From contig PYJA01000041.1 of the NCBI GenBank assembly GCA_003635185.1, positions 1 to 62,320 of the forward strand: a stretch of 62,320 nucleotides of DNA, given 5' to 3'. Positions 4,959-14,544 of the stretch are shown piece by piece. The position numbers and the translations under genes are program-made. How positions within the stretch are numbered: position 1 is the first letter of the stretch; every line of letters starts with the position of its first letter. The notes below the pieces were generated by a model. The model ran no database searches. It was not told the origin of the DNA and saw only the letters and a program-made list of their open reading frames with translations. This stretch comes from Candidatus Poribacteria bacterium (GTDB taxonomy: Bacteria; Poribacteria; WGA-4E; WGA-3G).

Positions 4959-6783
4959 TCGATAAGTTTTGTATCCCATCTCCATGTCTTTCGAACGTTT
5001 TTATCGGATGCCCCAAGGCAACATCCCAAAGCGACACCGTTTCATCTTCGTAGATAGTAATTGCGAATGGTTTGCCCTGTAAATATAAAACTACGGTGAC
5101 GTACGCATTCGGTGCAAAAAGTGTATTGATGTTTTCTCCTGTAATTGTATCCCACAATTGCACCAGGTTGTTAGAAAAGGTTGTTGCAATTGTCTTACCA
5201 TCTGGAGAAAACATAATGTGCCATGCTTGCCCCATGAGCGTATTAATATTCTTTCCCGTTGTTGTGTCCCACAATTGCACTGGCTTGCCCCTACTATTAG
5301 TTGCAAGTATCTGTCCATCTGGGGAGAACATGTAACGTCTAACATGACTAAACTTCCCTTGAATTGTAATTATGGTTTTTCCTGTGTGTGCATCCCACAA
5401 CCACACCCAATTGTGCTTACTACGAGCTGCAATTGTTTTACCATCTGGAGAAAACACAGGCGTATCAATACGAATAGGTTCATTGATATGATTCGTATGT
5501 CTAACGAGTATTTTTTTGCTTTCTCCTGTATGTGTGTCCCACAGCCGCGCTGTCCCGTCTGTACTCCCAGTTGCAATTGTGTGTCCATCCGGAGAAAACG
5601 TAAAACCAGAAATAAAACTTTCATGTCCTTTAAGTGTTCTTAGGTGCTTTCCAGTGGTAGCATTCCACAGACTTATTTCGTTTGATTCAGTAATTGCGAT
5701 TATTTTACCATCGGGCGAGTACTTTATAGTCTGCCCAACATTTATATATATATACCCTTTGAGTGTTTTTATATTTTCTCCAGTTTGCACATTCCACCAT
5801 CGAATCGTACCATCCCAGCTGGCAGTTGCGATAGTTTTTCCATCTGGAGAATACGCAATAGATTTGACTTCATGTGTATTCTCAATAAAGGTTTTCAGAT
5901 GTTTTCCAGTGGTAGCGTTCCATAGTCCAAACCTTTCACCTTCGCTAATAGCGATAATTTTTCCATCTGGAGAATAAGCGACACAATTAACGTAATACAG
6001 CGATGAGATTCTTTTTACAGGTTCCCCAGTAATCAGATTCAACATGTGTACTGCATATATAGTATCCTTTATAACTAAGTGTTCATTGTTATTTGGATTG
6101 CTTGTTACCAGGAGCGTCCTACCATCTGGAGAATACGCAATTGGGGTATGATATCCAGCAATTGTATTGATGAGTTGTCCTTTGTTTGCATCCCAAAATC
6201 GCACCGTTCCATTCCCACTGACACTTATGATTGTATCACCATTAGGAGAATATTTTACTGAAGAAACATTATCTGTATGCCCTTTGAATGTTTTTATATT
6301 TTCCCCTGTGTGTGCATTCCAAAGTCGTATTGTATCGTCTACACCTCCAGTTGCGAGTGTATTACCATCAGGAGAATAAGCGACAGACAGTACCCAGGAC
6401 TTATGTCCAGTGAGCGTTTTTTGCAGTTTTCCTGTACGCGCATCCCATAATCTCACCGTCCCATCTCGACTGGTTGTTGCGATTGTTTTGTTATCCGGCG
6501 AATACGCAGCAGAATAGACCCTATCTGTATGCCCTCCTGTTATGGGGTCAAGTTCTTCTCCTGTCTGCGCATCGTAAATCCAAACGCCGATGGTAGTCGC
6601 AACAGCAAACCGCGTGCCGTCTGGAGAATATGTTATCTCGCGTATGCCACCTCTGCCGAAACGAGCAATAGCACCTTCGGGTAAACCGATTTGCATAGAA
6701 GGTTCGTATTGCGCAAAAACGGTTGATAAACACAATGTTACAAAGAAAAATAGAGCGAATGTCAGAAACAACTTCTTCATCAT
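4954..6783 (-). CDS. Secreted WD40-repeat protein, 3' end replaced by transposon
   Basis: The 609-residue product starts with a signal peptide (hydrophobic FLTFALFFFVTLCLSTVFA, cleavage likely before Q25). The rest is WD40 units, about a dozen, each with YSPDG or FSPDG and (L/R)WD(A/T) with a TGK or TGE turn. They should form one or two beta-propellers outside the cytoplasm, probably for protein binding. ATG 6783 (or 6780) follows AGGAGG. The reading frame ends in SK and a TAA inside the terminal inverted repeat of the neighbouring transposon. The native C-terminus, probably another WD40 blade, has been lost. The partner is unknown. Confidence 0.9.
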   Translation of the reverse strand: MMKKLFLTFALFFFVTLCLSTVFAQYEPSMQIGLPEGAIARFGRGGIREITYSPDGTRFAVATTIGVWIYDAQTGEELDPITGGHTDRVYSAAYSPDNKTIATTSRDGTVRLWDARTGKLQKTLTGHKSWVLSVAYSPDGNTLATGGVDDTIRLWNAHTGENIKTFKGHTDNVSSVKYSPNGDTIISVSGNGTVRFWDANKGQLINTIAGYHTPIAYSPDGRTLLVTSNPNNNEHLVIKDTIYAVHMLNLITGEPVKRISSLYYVNCVAYSPDGKIIAISEGERFGLWNATTGKHLKTFIENTHEVKSIAYSPDGKTIATASWDGTIRWWNVQTGENIKTLKGYIYINVGQTIKYSPDGKIIAITESNEISLWNATTGKHLRTLKGHESFISGFTFSPDGHTIATGSTDGTARLWDTHTGESKKILVRHTNHINEPIRIDTPVFSPDGKTIAARSKHNWVWLWDAHTGKTIITIQGKFSHVRRYMFSPDGQILATNSRGKPVQLWDTTTGKNINTLMGQAWHIMFSPDGKTIATTFSNNLVQLWDTITGENINTLFAPNAYVTVVLYLQGKPFAITIYEDETVSLWDVALGHPIKTFERHGDGIQNLSK

Positions 6784-6850
6784 TTCAACCTCCTTTTGTA
6801 AGTGTTTTCAGCATCCAATTCTTGCGCTTCAGAAGATTAATCATGAAAAG

Positions 6851-8266
6851 CTAAACCTGAATCGGAGCAAACTGCCCCTCAGTAGGCTCTGCTCAGCAGA
6901 ACCATGCTTCTGTAATTCGTGGGGCGGGCAGGTGCGTTTGTTTCCTGTTACGGCCCAGCGAAGTATGCCTACTACCATGCATATCAGCGGCAAGTTCCCA
7001 TATCCGATAAAAGGTTTCCAACGTATCAACACCAGTTCGCGCGTCGTTTTGGACAAGCGCATTGACTGTTTTATGAAGTTCATCCATACGAGCGTCCGGA
7101 TGCGCCCAAATATAACTAAAGGCAGTTTGGTCCAGTGTATGCGAAAGTGCTTTCGTTTCAGGACGGTTGAGCAGATAGGAACCGGGCGGAATTAGCAACC
7201 GAACGGCATATTGCACTGGGTCAACATGATAGACGAGACAATGTGTATCAACGAATTCAAGGATCTCAAGGTAGTCGTCTAATGTTGTCCACGGTGTGAA
7301 CGGCACCCATGTTGGACGTAGTGCAATACCATCACTATGAACGATGTCAATTGCTGTTTCAACATCAGCGCGGGTGTGGTGCTTCTCCAAAATCGTTAAC
7401 ACCCTATCACTCAACGATTCCACAGCAGAGATAAGGAATCGGCATCCGAGTTCCGCAAATTCTGGAAAGTGTTTTCTGTTTTTAAGTATATGCTCAATTT
7501 TCGTTGTAAAGTCAAAAGTGAGGTTAGGAAAGGCATCATGCATTGCGCGCAGGATACGAAGTCCGTGCATCGGTCCGTTGAGGAAATCTGGATCGCCAAA
7601 TGTGATATGTGTTGCCCCTTCAGCAACCTGTTTCTGAATTTCGTCTAACACAGTTTCCCGCTGCACAGGATAAAACTTGCCATTATAGACGGGTGGAATA
7701 GGGCAATGGGTGCAAAGATGCTTACATCCATGCGTTGTCTCTGTATATCCAACGGTGCGCACTTCACCGTTATCTTCAAATCGTGCATACTTTTCTAAAG
7801 TGGGAAGTTTACCATTATTTTTTGTAGCACGAGGTCTTTGTTTCTTTGTCTGTTCTTTCTCTACAAGGGATTGCACTAACGTAACAAGTTGCGTAGACGC
7901 TTCACCGCCGATGCAAAAATCAACCCCATGTGAGAGTAGATAGTCCGCATTAAGTTCAGCGTAAAGTCCGTACATGCATATTAAAACTTCTGGATTGAGA
8001 TCGCGAATTCGTTGGAGAAGGTGAACACCGAGCCGTAAAGCAGTATGCATCGGGACAGATATACCGATAAACCGAGCGCGTTTGATCTTTTCAGCGTCCA
8101 GGGTTTCAACTGCGATGTCAATTGCTGCAGGAGAAAATCCGGCAGCTCCAAATGCTCCGAGTGGACGCGTCAATCCTATTGGTCGGTGCCCGAGTTCGTA
8201 ACAGGAAATTAAAAGGACTGCACCAGGGGCGTGCATCGCTGAGAAGGTTTGTGTTTCCTTGTCCAT
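6851..8266 (-). CDS. CUAEP-tail radical SAM selenoprotein
   Basis: The 471-residue product is a radical SAM enzyme. The N-terminal half (residues 15-135) looks like a B12-binding-type alpha/beta domain. The [4Fe-4S] motif is CKHLCTHC (Cys181, 185, 188). An ordinary translation would stop at TGA 6895-6893, just after TEAWFC. The next codons in frame encode AEPTEGQFAPIQV and end at TAG, giving the tail C-U-A-E-P. That tail is the hallmark of the CUAEP/CCAEP-tail radical SAM family, in which U is selenocysteine. A hairpin suited to SECIS function starts within the UGA (6865-6894). The reaction is unknown in this family. ATG 8266 has no clear ribosome binding site; an internal ATG at residue 11 is possible. 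Confidence 0.9.
6865..6894 (-). promoter_or_regulatory. SECIS-like hairpin for UGA recoding
   Basis: On the minus strand GAGCAGA pairs with TTTGCTC (7 bp, one G-T), and GCC pairs with GGC above a two-nt bulge, with apical loop TACTGAGG. The stem begins with the G of the UGA codon, where bacterial SECIS elements lie. Sel genes are not in this window. Confidence 0.6.
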
Positions 8267-8333
8267 GCTAAATAGGATAGCACGCCATCACCGAATACGC
8301 AACAGAATTTAAGGTTTTTCGTAAACAGATGCT

Positions 8334-9782
8334 TTACAAATAAGGATAAGTAGCATCGGGTTGATAGTCCGGTAACAAAGCGTTATGGGGTTGCCCTGCT
8401 ATAAGGTTTGTGCCATCGGTAAAGCCTTCAGGACGATCACGGAGAAACTCAATCAGACGATTCCGCCAAGGCGTTAAACGCGTTTCAGCATCACTCTCAC
8501 TTGCCAAATCAATTGTCTCGTGCGGATCATCCTGCAGATTGAAAAGATGTTCTCGCCCTGTTTGGGAATACCAGATGTACTTGTGGTGCCCGTCAGTTAA
8601 ATAGTGGTTACCGTGCTTATAATTATAGCAACCAGAGTGTTCACCGTGTAGATAGTCTCGCACCCGGTCAGTCTCACCTCGCATGATGGGCAGTAGGCTT
8701 TTACCGGTACAGGTATTCGGAATCTCTATCTTTGCTGCGTCAAGAATAGTAGGCATGATGTCCTGCAGACCAACAGGGCTTTGGCAAACAGCCTTTTTCG
8801 GATACCTCCATTTCGCGGGTGCCCGCATGAGAAAAGGCACGCGTGCAGAAGCTTCGTAAGGGAAGGTTTTACGGAACATATTATGGTCACCTAACATTTC
8901 ACCGTGGTCAGATGTAAAAATAACGAGACAATCATTTAATCCACTGACATTTTGGAGCAGTCTGCCAACCTGATCGTCAATAAAATTGATCATCCCATAA
9001 TAGGCTGCACGGGCGCAGCGCATATCGTGTTCGTCAAGGCATATCTCCCAAGCATTCGGATTCAACCCTTTCTCTGCACCTTCAAATTCCGGCGCCCAAT
9101 CACCGACCATGGGTGGTGGAAGGTCACGCTGAATGTAGCGTTGGTAATAGTGGAGCGGTGGTGTCAATGGCGGGTGCGGGTCTATAAAGGAGATATTGAG
9201 AAAATACGGCACTGAAGGGTCCCGTTTTCGTACGAATTTGAGAGCGCGGTCAACACACCAGAAGGTGTGCATCTGCTCTTCGGGTAGGTGATGTGGGCGT
9301 CCAACCCAACCGTTGGCAGCGACACCGTGTGCCATTCCCGGGTCATAATCGTTGCGGCGATGGTATTGCTGCAACCATTCAACATAATCGTTGTTAGCAG
9401 TTCCATGCGTAGCATCGGACAGCTGGAGATGGTCGAAACCGTACCGCTTGCGCGGTGGACTCAGATGTAGTTTGCCAATCATCTCAGTTTGATAACCGGC
9501 AGTAGATAATTCCCCAGCAAGGGTATGGGGCGGATTCCATTGTGCTCCTGTATATCCAACCATTCCGTTGGCGGCGGGTGCGGTCCCAGTCATGATACCA
9601 CGTCGGGCAGGAATACAACTCGGACATTCAGCGTATCCGCGGCGGAAATGCGTACCAGAGCGACCTATCCAGTCCAGGTTCGGTGTCTGCAGGCAGTTGG
9701 GACCGTCAGGGTCAATACCTAAACAGTCGCCGCGTTGTTGGTCGGTTGTGATTAATACGATATTCGGACGTTCATTAGGCAT
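8334..9782 (-). CDS. Sulfatase, Cys-type (formylglycine-dependent)
   Basis: ATG 9782 (MPNERPNIVLITTDQQRGD) is preferred over the upstream ATG at 9809, because sulfatases start close to the first metal motif and GGAG precedes it. The 482-residue product has the activation motif CIPAR (Cys56 to Arg60), where Cys must be converted to formylglycine. The metal site is in TTDQQ and FTSDHGEMLGDH. Domain length is normal for family S1 sulfatases, with the C-terminal block YIWYSQTGREHLFNLQDDPHE. It hydrolyses sulfate esters, probably of a polysaccharide or glycan; the substrate cannot be told. No signal peptide is evident, so it may be cytoplasmic. Confidence 0.95.
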   Translation of the reverse strand: MPNERPNIVLITTDQQRGDCLGIDPDGPNCLQTPNLDWIGRSGTHFRRGYAECPSCIPARRGIMTGTAPAANGMVGYTGAQWNPPHTLAGELSTAGYQTEMIGKLHLSPPRKRYGFDHLQLSDATHGTANNDYVEWLQQYHRRNDYDPGMAHGVAANGWVGRPHHLPEEQMHTFWCVDRALKFVRKRDPSVPYFLNISFIDPHPPLTPPLHYYQRYIQRDLPPPMVGDWAPEFEGAEKGLNPNAWEICLDEHDMRCARAAYYGMINFIDDQVGRLLQNVSGLNDCLVIFTSDHGEMLGDHNMFRKTFPYEASARVPFLMRAPAKWRYPKKAVCQSPVGLQDIMPTILDAAKIEIPNTCTGKSLLPIMRGETDRVRDYLHGEHSGCYNYKHGNHYLTDGHHKYIWYSQTGREHLFNLQDDPHETIDLASESDAETRLTPWRNRLIEFLRDRPEGFTDGTNLIAGQPHNALLPDYQPDATYPYL

Positions 9783-9900
9783 CTCAAACTCCATTCTCGA
9801 TAATGTCAAATCGGTTCAACGTTTTATTATACCAATTCTAATAAATATTATTTCATTAAGAGATTCAACATTTCTTGTTTGCTGAAGGGACCTTTCTTCT

Positions 9901-9942
9901 GTAGGAGCGACCTCCTGGTCGCGACCAGGAGGTCGCTCCTAC
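9901..9942. repeat. 42-bp perfect palindrome (REP-like)
   Basis: GTAGGAGCGACCTCCTGGTC is followed by its exact reverse complement, 21 bp per arm with no loop. A degenerate relative with GTAGGAGCGAT and CCCTCCTAC ends lies at 25425-25478. It sits between the sulfatase and the dimethylformamidase-like gene; these two are on the same strand, so it may separate their transcripts. Confidence 0.85.
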
Positions 9943-10035
9943 GGAAATCCCAGCAAATGACACATTCTATATTAGAAATGGAATTAGGTTTAAAATTCAT
10001 TGGTGATAAAAATAATTCGACACCTACATGCATAT

Positions 10036-11409
10036 TTATACTGAAAGTCGTTTCAAAACATTATGCGTAATTTGCTCAACAACAGCATCACCACCTGACA
10101 ATCCGTGAGACCAATCCGTAGTAGCAGCAGTAAAGACAGTGCCACCTTTTGTATAAATACCCATAGTTGCGGCACCCGTATGTCCTTGCTCCCAACGTTC
10201 ATACCATTCGCAATCATCTGGATGCCAACGAACAGGCGCAGTCGCGAGGATTGTAAATCCTTCAGGCGTGCCATCTTGATAGGTTGGCACAGGTAAGCCA
10301 TCTTCAAGCGTGAATTCACATCCATCGCATTCGTAGCCGACAATAGTATTTTGTCCACCGAACTTGTCATCCCTTGCTAAGTCTGTGCCTTCAAATACCC
10401 AATGTTCCGGACGGTGTGCCGTGTATGCACCATCTCCATCCATAAATTGCCCATGACTCAAGTGATAACCACCTTGAAGGAAACCGACACCCGTCAAATG
10501 GTTTTCAGGACGGCCCACCAAATAGTGGCTCCACAAAGTACTCAACGTACTATGATCATCGGTTTTATAAACGGGGTCTTGGTTGTAGCTTTGCTTCCAG
10601 CATACGAGTGCGCGACCTTCGTCTTCAGAACGCACCTGCCAACATACTGCATTCCCACTGAAGAACGCTGCGTTTCCCCCCTTTGCAATGAATTCCTCAA
10701 GATTATCGCGCATCGGAGCAGACCAGTATTCGTCATGCCCAAGGCTCAACACAAGTTTGTAATGTTCCAGCATTTCAGGACGGAACTCAAGGTCACTATT
10801 CGCTGCATAATCAAGCGTATATCCGTTCTGCTCTGCCCAGACAACAAAGGGCAACTCCCAAGTCCTGAATTGGCTCCCAATAGGTCGGTCAAATGAAACA
10901 CGACGCCCTTGCATTCCATTCTGTCCGTGATACCCGTAAAGACTAAATCCACCCCAGTTGGTATAGGCGTTATATGTGTTGGTAGAAAGTTGTAGCAAAA
11001 TCGGGGTTTTTTCTCCAGGCTTCGCTGGACGAACAATAAAGAACAAAGAACTTTCAGCGGTGCGATGGTTTCTATAAATGGGATCACCACCACCATCTGC
11101 CGCTCGGAGTGTGCCTTCATAATATCCGCTTTGCCATGTATCTGGCACTTCAAACGTATAGGTAGCCTCCCAACCACATCCGTGTGATGAAGCGTTTACG
11201 GGGATCGGTTGTGCTTCCCCCGGGATCCCTGATTCGTTGAATACAACCTCGCGTTCCGCACCTATGCGCGCAATTTCCAAAGAATAATTCCCCGTACTCG
11301 TTGAGACATTGAATGCAATTTCCTCACCGGGTGCGTAACTCAGTTGGTGGGTATAACCATCAATATAAAGTGGTCTAATACGGTTTTCGGTCTGTGTTAA
11401 AGTTGCCAT
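10036..11409 (-). CDS. N,N-dimethylformamidase large-subunit-like protein
   Basis: The 457-residue product resembles the C-terminal region of the N,N-dimethylformamidase beta (large) subunit. Landmarks are LVLSLGHDEYWSAPMRDNL, GGNAAFFSGN, VGYECDGCE and TAATTDWSHGL. The N-terminal 130 residues form a beta-sandwich region (YAPGEEIAFNVST). ATG 11409 has an AGGAGG site nine nt upstream. No signal peptide is present. True DMF hydrolases use a mononuclear iron and a small subunit; the small subunit is not encoded nearby, so the substrate is uncertain. It is probably a standalone amide-hydrolase-like protein. Confidence 0.8.
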   Translation of the reverse strand: MATLTQTENRIRPLYIDGYTHQLSYAPGEEIAFNVSTSTGNYSLEIARIGAEREVVFNESGIPGEAQPIPVNASSHGCGWEATYTFEVPDTWQSGYYEGTLRAADGGGDPIYRNHRTAESSLFFIVRPAKPGEKTPILLQLSTNTYNAYTNWGGFSLYGYHGQNGMQGRRVSFDRPIGSQFRTWELPFVVWAEQNGYTLDYAANSDLEFRPEMLEHYKLVLSLGHDEYWSAPMRDNLEEFIAKGGNAAFFSGNAVCWQVRSEDEGRALVCWKQSYNQDPVYKTDDHSTLSTLWSHYLVGRPENHLTGVGFLQGGYHLSHGQFMDGDGAYTAHRPEHWVFEGTDLARDDKFGGQNTIVGYECDGCEFTLEDGLPVPTYQDGTPEGFTILATAPVRWHPDDCEWYERWEQGHTGAATMGIYTKGGTVFTAATTDWSHGLSGGDAVVEQITHNVLKRLSV

Positions 11410-11508
11410 GATGCATCCTCCTTGATGTGCAGAGTATCACTTTTTTACAGAAATGTCAACGGTATAAGAACAATATTTCAGAGCATCAAAAATATAGAAT
11501 TGAATGAT

Positions 11509-11537
11509 TCGTCATTTTTATCAAAATGTGATATAAT
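11509..11537 (+). promoter_or_regulatory. Probable promoter of the brnTA operon
   Basis: -35 TCGTCA (11509-11514, four of six consensus bases), 17-bp spacer, consensus -10 TATAAT (11532-11537). BrnA usually represses its own promoter, but I cannot point to an operator. Confidence 0.5.
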
Positions 11538-11659
11538 ATCCATAGAGAATTGTTTTTTACAGTGATTTGCGTCCTTCATTATATCGAAGGTTCTCTTTTT
11601 GTCAGAAAGTCCTCTTTCTTCATCGAACTTACGTTGTATGAATGAACCGAAGTGGTATT

Positions 11660-11962
11660 ATGGAATTCGACTGGGACGAGCGCAAAAACCGAACAAACTT
11701 CAAGAAACATGGAATTCGCTTTGAAGAAGCGAGACTTATTTTTCAAAGTGTCCACTTCACAAAGGTTGATCCCAGAGATTATTATGACAAACACAGTCAA
11801 GCAGAGATTCGAGAGATTACCATTGGGACACTTGAAGGCGGAACAGTATTAGTTGTTTGTCACACACATCGGAATAGGAAGAAGCGAATTATCTCTGCCA
11901 GAAAAGCAACCTTCAAGGAAAGGAGAAGATATTATGAAGCTTTCAAAGACACGGCTATCTGA
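11660..11962 (+). CDS. brnT: BrnT-family toxin
   Basis: BrnT toxins are RelE-fold ribonucleases that inhibit translation and are neutralised by BrnA. The 100-residue product starts MEFDWDERKNRTNFKKHGIRFEEA, the classic BrnT N-terminus. It ends with RIISARKATFKERRRYYE, which holds the conserved Arg/Ala/Arg block of the active surface. The start at 11660 matches the family; an in-frame ATG at 11642 would add six residues. The 3' end overlaps brnA by 29 nt, typical of the operon. Confidence 0.93.
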   Translation: MEFDWDERKNRTNFKKHGIRFEEARLIFQSVHFTKVDPRDYYDKHSQAEIREITIGTLEGGTVLVVCHTHRNRKKRIISARKATFKERRRYYEAFKDTAI

Positions 11963-12167
11963 AATCGAGAGTCTCCCTGAGGACGCGATTGACACATCAG
12001 AGATTCCCGAACTTGATGATGCCTTTTGGGAAAATGCCAATCGGATTGTCCCCGAAAATTACCTCCAAATTGAACCTGAAATTTTAGAATGGTTCAAAGA
12101 GCGGGGGCAAGATTATCACATGCGGATAAATACGGTGCTCCGAGCGTATATGGAGACACATAGGTAA
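11934..12167 (+). CDS. brnA: BrnA-family antitoxin
   Basis: BrnA is the ribbon-helix-helix antitoxin that binds BrnT and represses the operon. ATG 11934 follows AAAGGAG; the open frame extends upstream inside brnT but without a start signal. The 77-residue product has the usual linker (ELDDAFWENANRI) and the C-terminal DNA-binding part EPEILEWFKERGQDYHMRIN followed by TVLRAYME. It overlaps brnT, so translation is probably coupled. Length is normal for the family. Confidence 0.93.
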   Translation: MKLSKTRLSEIESLPEDAIDTSEIPELDDAFWENANRIVPENYLQIEPEILEWFKERGQDYHMRINTVLRAYMETHR

Positions 12168-12171
12168 ATCA

Positions 12172-12223
12172 TTAACATAACCCGAGTTGCTACCTATAAG
12201 TTTTTAGACATGCAGACACCGTA
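12172..12223 (+). repeat. Left-end fragment of a dispersed MITE-like repeat
   Basis: Contains CGAGTTGCTACCTATAAG and TTTTTAGACATGCAGACACCGT, matching the left halves of the repeats at 21532 and 32524. Only the first 50 or so bases are present. They run directly up to the ATG of the phosphotransferase gene, which therefore has no ordinary ribosome binding site. Confidence 0.7.
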
Positions 12224-13297
12224 ATGCAAAATATACTTGCGCAGATTGCAAAACATTTCCGAATAAACTCCTCTGAAATTAGAGTAGAACCGATTTACCA
12301 CGGTAAACAACAAAAGCAGAACGTCTCCCGACTGAGAATCGGAAGGAAAAGCTATCTACTCAAACAACACGATATTACTGAGCCAGTTACCAAATCAGGT
12401 TTCACACCATTCCAAATTGAGAAGTTTACGTTATCCACACTTTACAAGGGTAGGTGTCTTGTACCACGAATTATTTGGGAATCTGAACAACGGCATGCGT
12501 TATTGTTAGAATGGCGTGGAGACCAGACACTCGATTCCTTAGCACAAAACGAATCAGTGTCAAATCTCATGCCTGATTTACGCACAATTTTAAATGTATT
12601 TTGTCATATTGAAAACGTCTTTCGGAAAAACGAGGCGCAATTCAAACCTTATGTATTCCATTTTGAACGCAAGCAAACCTTGCAACGTCTACTTGAACAG
12701 GGTAGGAAAACAGTCGGTTATTTAGAACATTTGAGTAAGACATCACTTAACTCATCGCAAATAGAGCGGCTTAACGCAGCATGGGCATCTCTTTCTGATC
12801 GACTTTTAACGGCACAACCAACTTTGGGAGGGCTTGACTACCAAGCACGTAATATCGTGATTGACGGTGAGCTTCCGTATTTTATTGATTTTGGAAGTGT
12901 TGGGTGGGATTGGCAGGAAAGAAGGTTAGTCCAATATTTTAATAGTATTGGTGCATCTGAGGAAGGTGCCAACTTCGTTTCTTTACTGAACCGTGAATTA
13001 GCAGATGTTTATACAGCGTGGGTAACCCAAAATCGCGAAAGACGTGCCTCCATCAACATTGCAGCGCGTGTTGATGGACATCATCTACTTTTTTATCTCT
13101 CAATTGTGAATAGGATATTGCATGCTGTCGCAAGACCCGAAACGTCTGAAAACCAGATTTTGTTGGAAGCATGGGGAGATGCACGCTTGAGATTCCAACG
13201 GACGATTTCGCTGATAATTAACGCTGATTTGAGTGATGATGTGTCCATTACCCAAATCCGTAAAATGATTAGAGAATTTCACACCAATATTTTGTAG
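12224..13297 (+). CDS. Aminoglycoside-phosphotransferase-fold kinase-like protein
   Basis: The 357-residue product has the APH/choline-kinase fold. A Lys in SYLLKQHD (about residue 47) sits in the N-lobe. The catalytic loop is GGLDYQARNIVIDG (Asp near 206, Asn near 211), and IDFGS (about 220-224) is the metal-binding DFG-like motif. Such enzymes phosphorylate small molecules such as aminoglycosides, homoserine or choline; nothing here picks out a substrate. The start lies directly after a MITE fragment, which may have replaced its original upstream region. Confidence 0.8.
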   Translation: MQNILAQIAKHFRINSSEIRVEPIYHGKQQKQNVSRLRIGRKSYLLKQHDITEPVTKSGFTPFQIEKFTLSTLYKGRCLVPRIIWESEQRHALLLEWRGDQTLDSLAQNESVSNLMPDLRTILNVFCHIENVFRKNEAQFKPYVFHFERKQTLQRLLEQGRKTVGYLEHLSKTSLNSSQIERLNAAWASLSDRLLTAQPTLGGLDYQARNIVIDGELPYFIDFGSVGWDWQERRLVQYFNSIGASEEGANFVSLLNRELADVYTAWVTQNRERRASINIAARVDGHHLLFYLSIVNRILHAVARPETSENQILLEAWGDARLRFQRTISLIINADLSDDVSITQIRKMIREFHTNIL

Positions 13298-13306
13298 AAT
13301 GAAAAC

Positions 13307-13717
13307 CTACTCATCACTGATAATTGTCGCCCTAAGATTTATCAGGAATTCCTCTACTTCTGGTGTTGACGGCTCAATTTTTTCTGTTGATAATCCTGCG
13401 TTATGAAATTTCGTTTGATATGAGTTGAGTAAATCATAGAGCAGTTTTAGGTCAATCTGTCGATTGTGAATGGCATCGCGAACACTTTGGAATTGTTCCG
13501 TCACAGTTTCTTGCGGGACACCATCCGGACGGTTTGTGATGAGGAGTTTTTCAGTGCCGTTTAAGGCGCGTATTGCCACCCAGTACCGCATGCCTTCGGC
13601 ACCTCCGACTCGGTTGTAAACAAATAATCCGATACCTATACTTACGATGAGAATCAAAAACAAAAAGATAAGTACACGTCGGTAACAACCACTAATCTTT
13701 TGTGCTATAAGTGACAT
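13307..13717 (-). CDS. Small single-pass membrane protein of unknown function
   Basis: The 136-residue product has one N-terminal membrane segment (VLIFLFLILIVSIGIGLFVY, about residues 15-34) after a short basic tail. A soluble region of about 100 residues follows, probably outside the membrane. AAGGAG lies about 12 nt before the ATG. The sequence (WVAIRALNGTEKLLITNRPD, VRDAIHNRQIDLKLLYDLLN) matches no family I can name. It converges with the phosphotransferase gene, nine bases apart. Confidence 0.65.
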   Translation of the reverse strand: MSLIAQKISGCYRRVLIFLFLILIVSIGIGLFVYNRVGGAEGMRYWVAIRALNGTEKLLITNRPDGVPQETVTEQFQSVRDAIHNRQIDLKLLYDLLNSYQTKFHNAGLSTEKIEPSTPEVEEFLINLRATIISDE

Positions 13718-13964
13718 CTATAGTATTTTCTCCTTATCATGAGTTTGAGATCAGGATTATTTTGTTTTCGGTTTTTTTGCTATATTTTATCACAAATGTT
13801 AATATTTTATAACAGCATTGTCCGTCGGGTAGAGCGAAGCGAAACCTATAGGTGTAAAGTTAAGGAATTTCCGGAATATATGAAATCCTCTTTAGTCCCA
13901 TATGAAGATTAATTTATTAATTCGGTAATTTTCCATCCGCACAAGGCACGTATACCCCACTGCT

Positions 13965-13986
13965 GGCGAGGTTTCCTAACCTCGCC
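13965..13986. repeat. REP-like hairpin, TTTCCTAACC family (copy 1)
   Basis: GGCGAGGTT-TCCT-AACCTCGCC, a 9-bp perfect stem. Relatives: 51058-51077 (GTGCGGTT-TCCT-AACCGCAC), an imperfect copy near 32738-32762, and one near 32972-32994. The gap 13718-14699 has no gene. Besides this hairpin it holds the long hairpin at 14545 and GC-rich runs (ATCCGCGAAATCTGTGAC) that recur near 32890. Confidence 0.75.
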
Positions 13987-14544
13987 CCTTACCGAAATAT
14001 TTATTTAAACTTCGGACACGTTGATGCTCGAAAATGAAATGTCCAAGTAATTATATGCTTTACTATATCTGCTATTTTAGTCCCTGTTTGCAATCTGTTT
14101 CTTGCCATCCTATCTTTATCGTATAGGATAACATAATTCGATGGGGATGTCAAGCGTTTCGTTAGAACTTATAACGGGTGTGTAAATATTTTGTTCCCCT
14201 TTTTTGTCTGAATCGCAGAGGACACGGAGGACACCAAATCAACGGGACCAATGCCATTTAGGCATTCCCCGGATTACGCGGAAGGCGCGGATGGAAGGTT
14301 GGCAAGATAAGTTGCTTTTCAAGAGATTTAGGTAAACTTTGAATAGGCGTTTAGGAGTTCCAAACATAATAATCCGCGAAATCTGTGACAATCCGCGATT
14401 CAGACACAGATGCCAAAAATTTTACAAACCCATGCCTCTGACGTGGGTTGCGTTTATCATGAACTTCTGCTAACATATCAATTAAGTGGCGAGATTCATT
14501 TTGTCTCCAAAGAATAATAGATAATATAAACTTTGAGGTAAAGT

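Noticed and set aside
489-4966. Target-site duplication of the transposon (TCGAT at 476-480 and 4959-4963)
   Set aside because: The left copy lies inside the IS3 end, eight bases away from the terminal repeat, so the match is probably chance.
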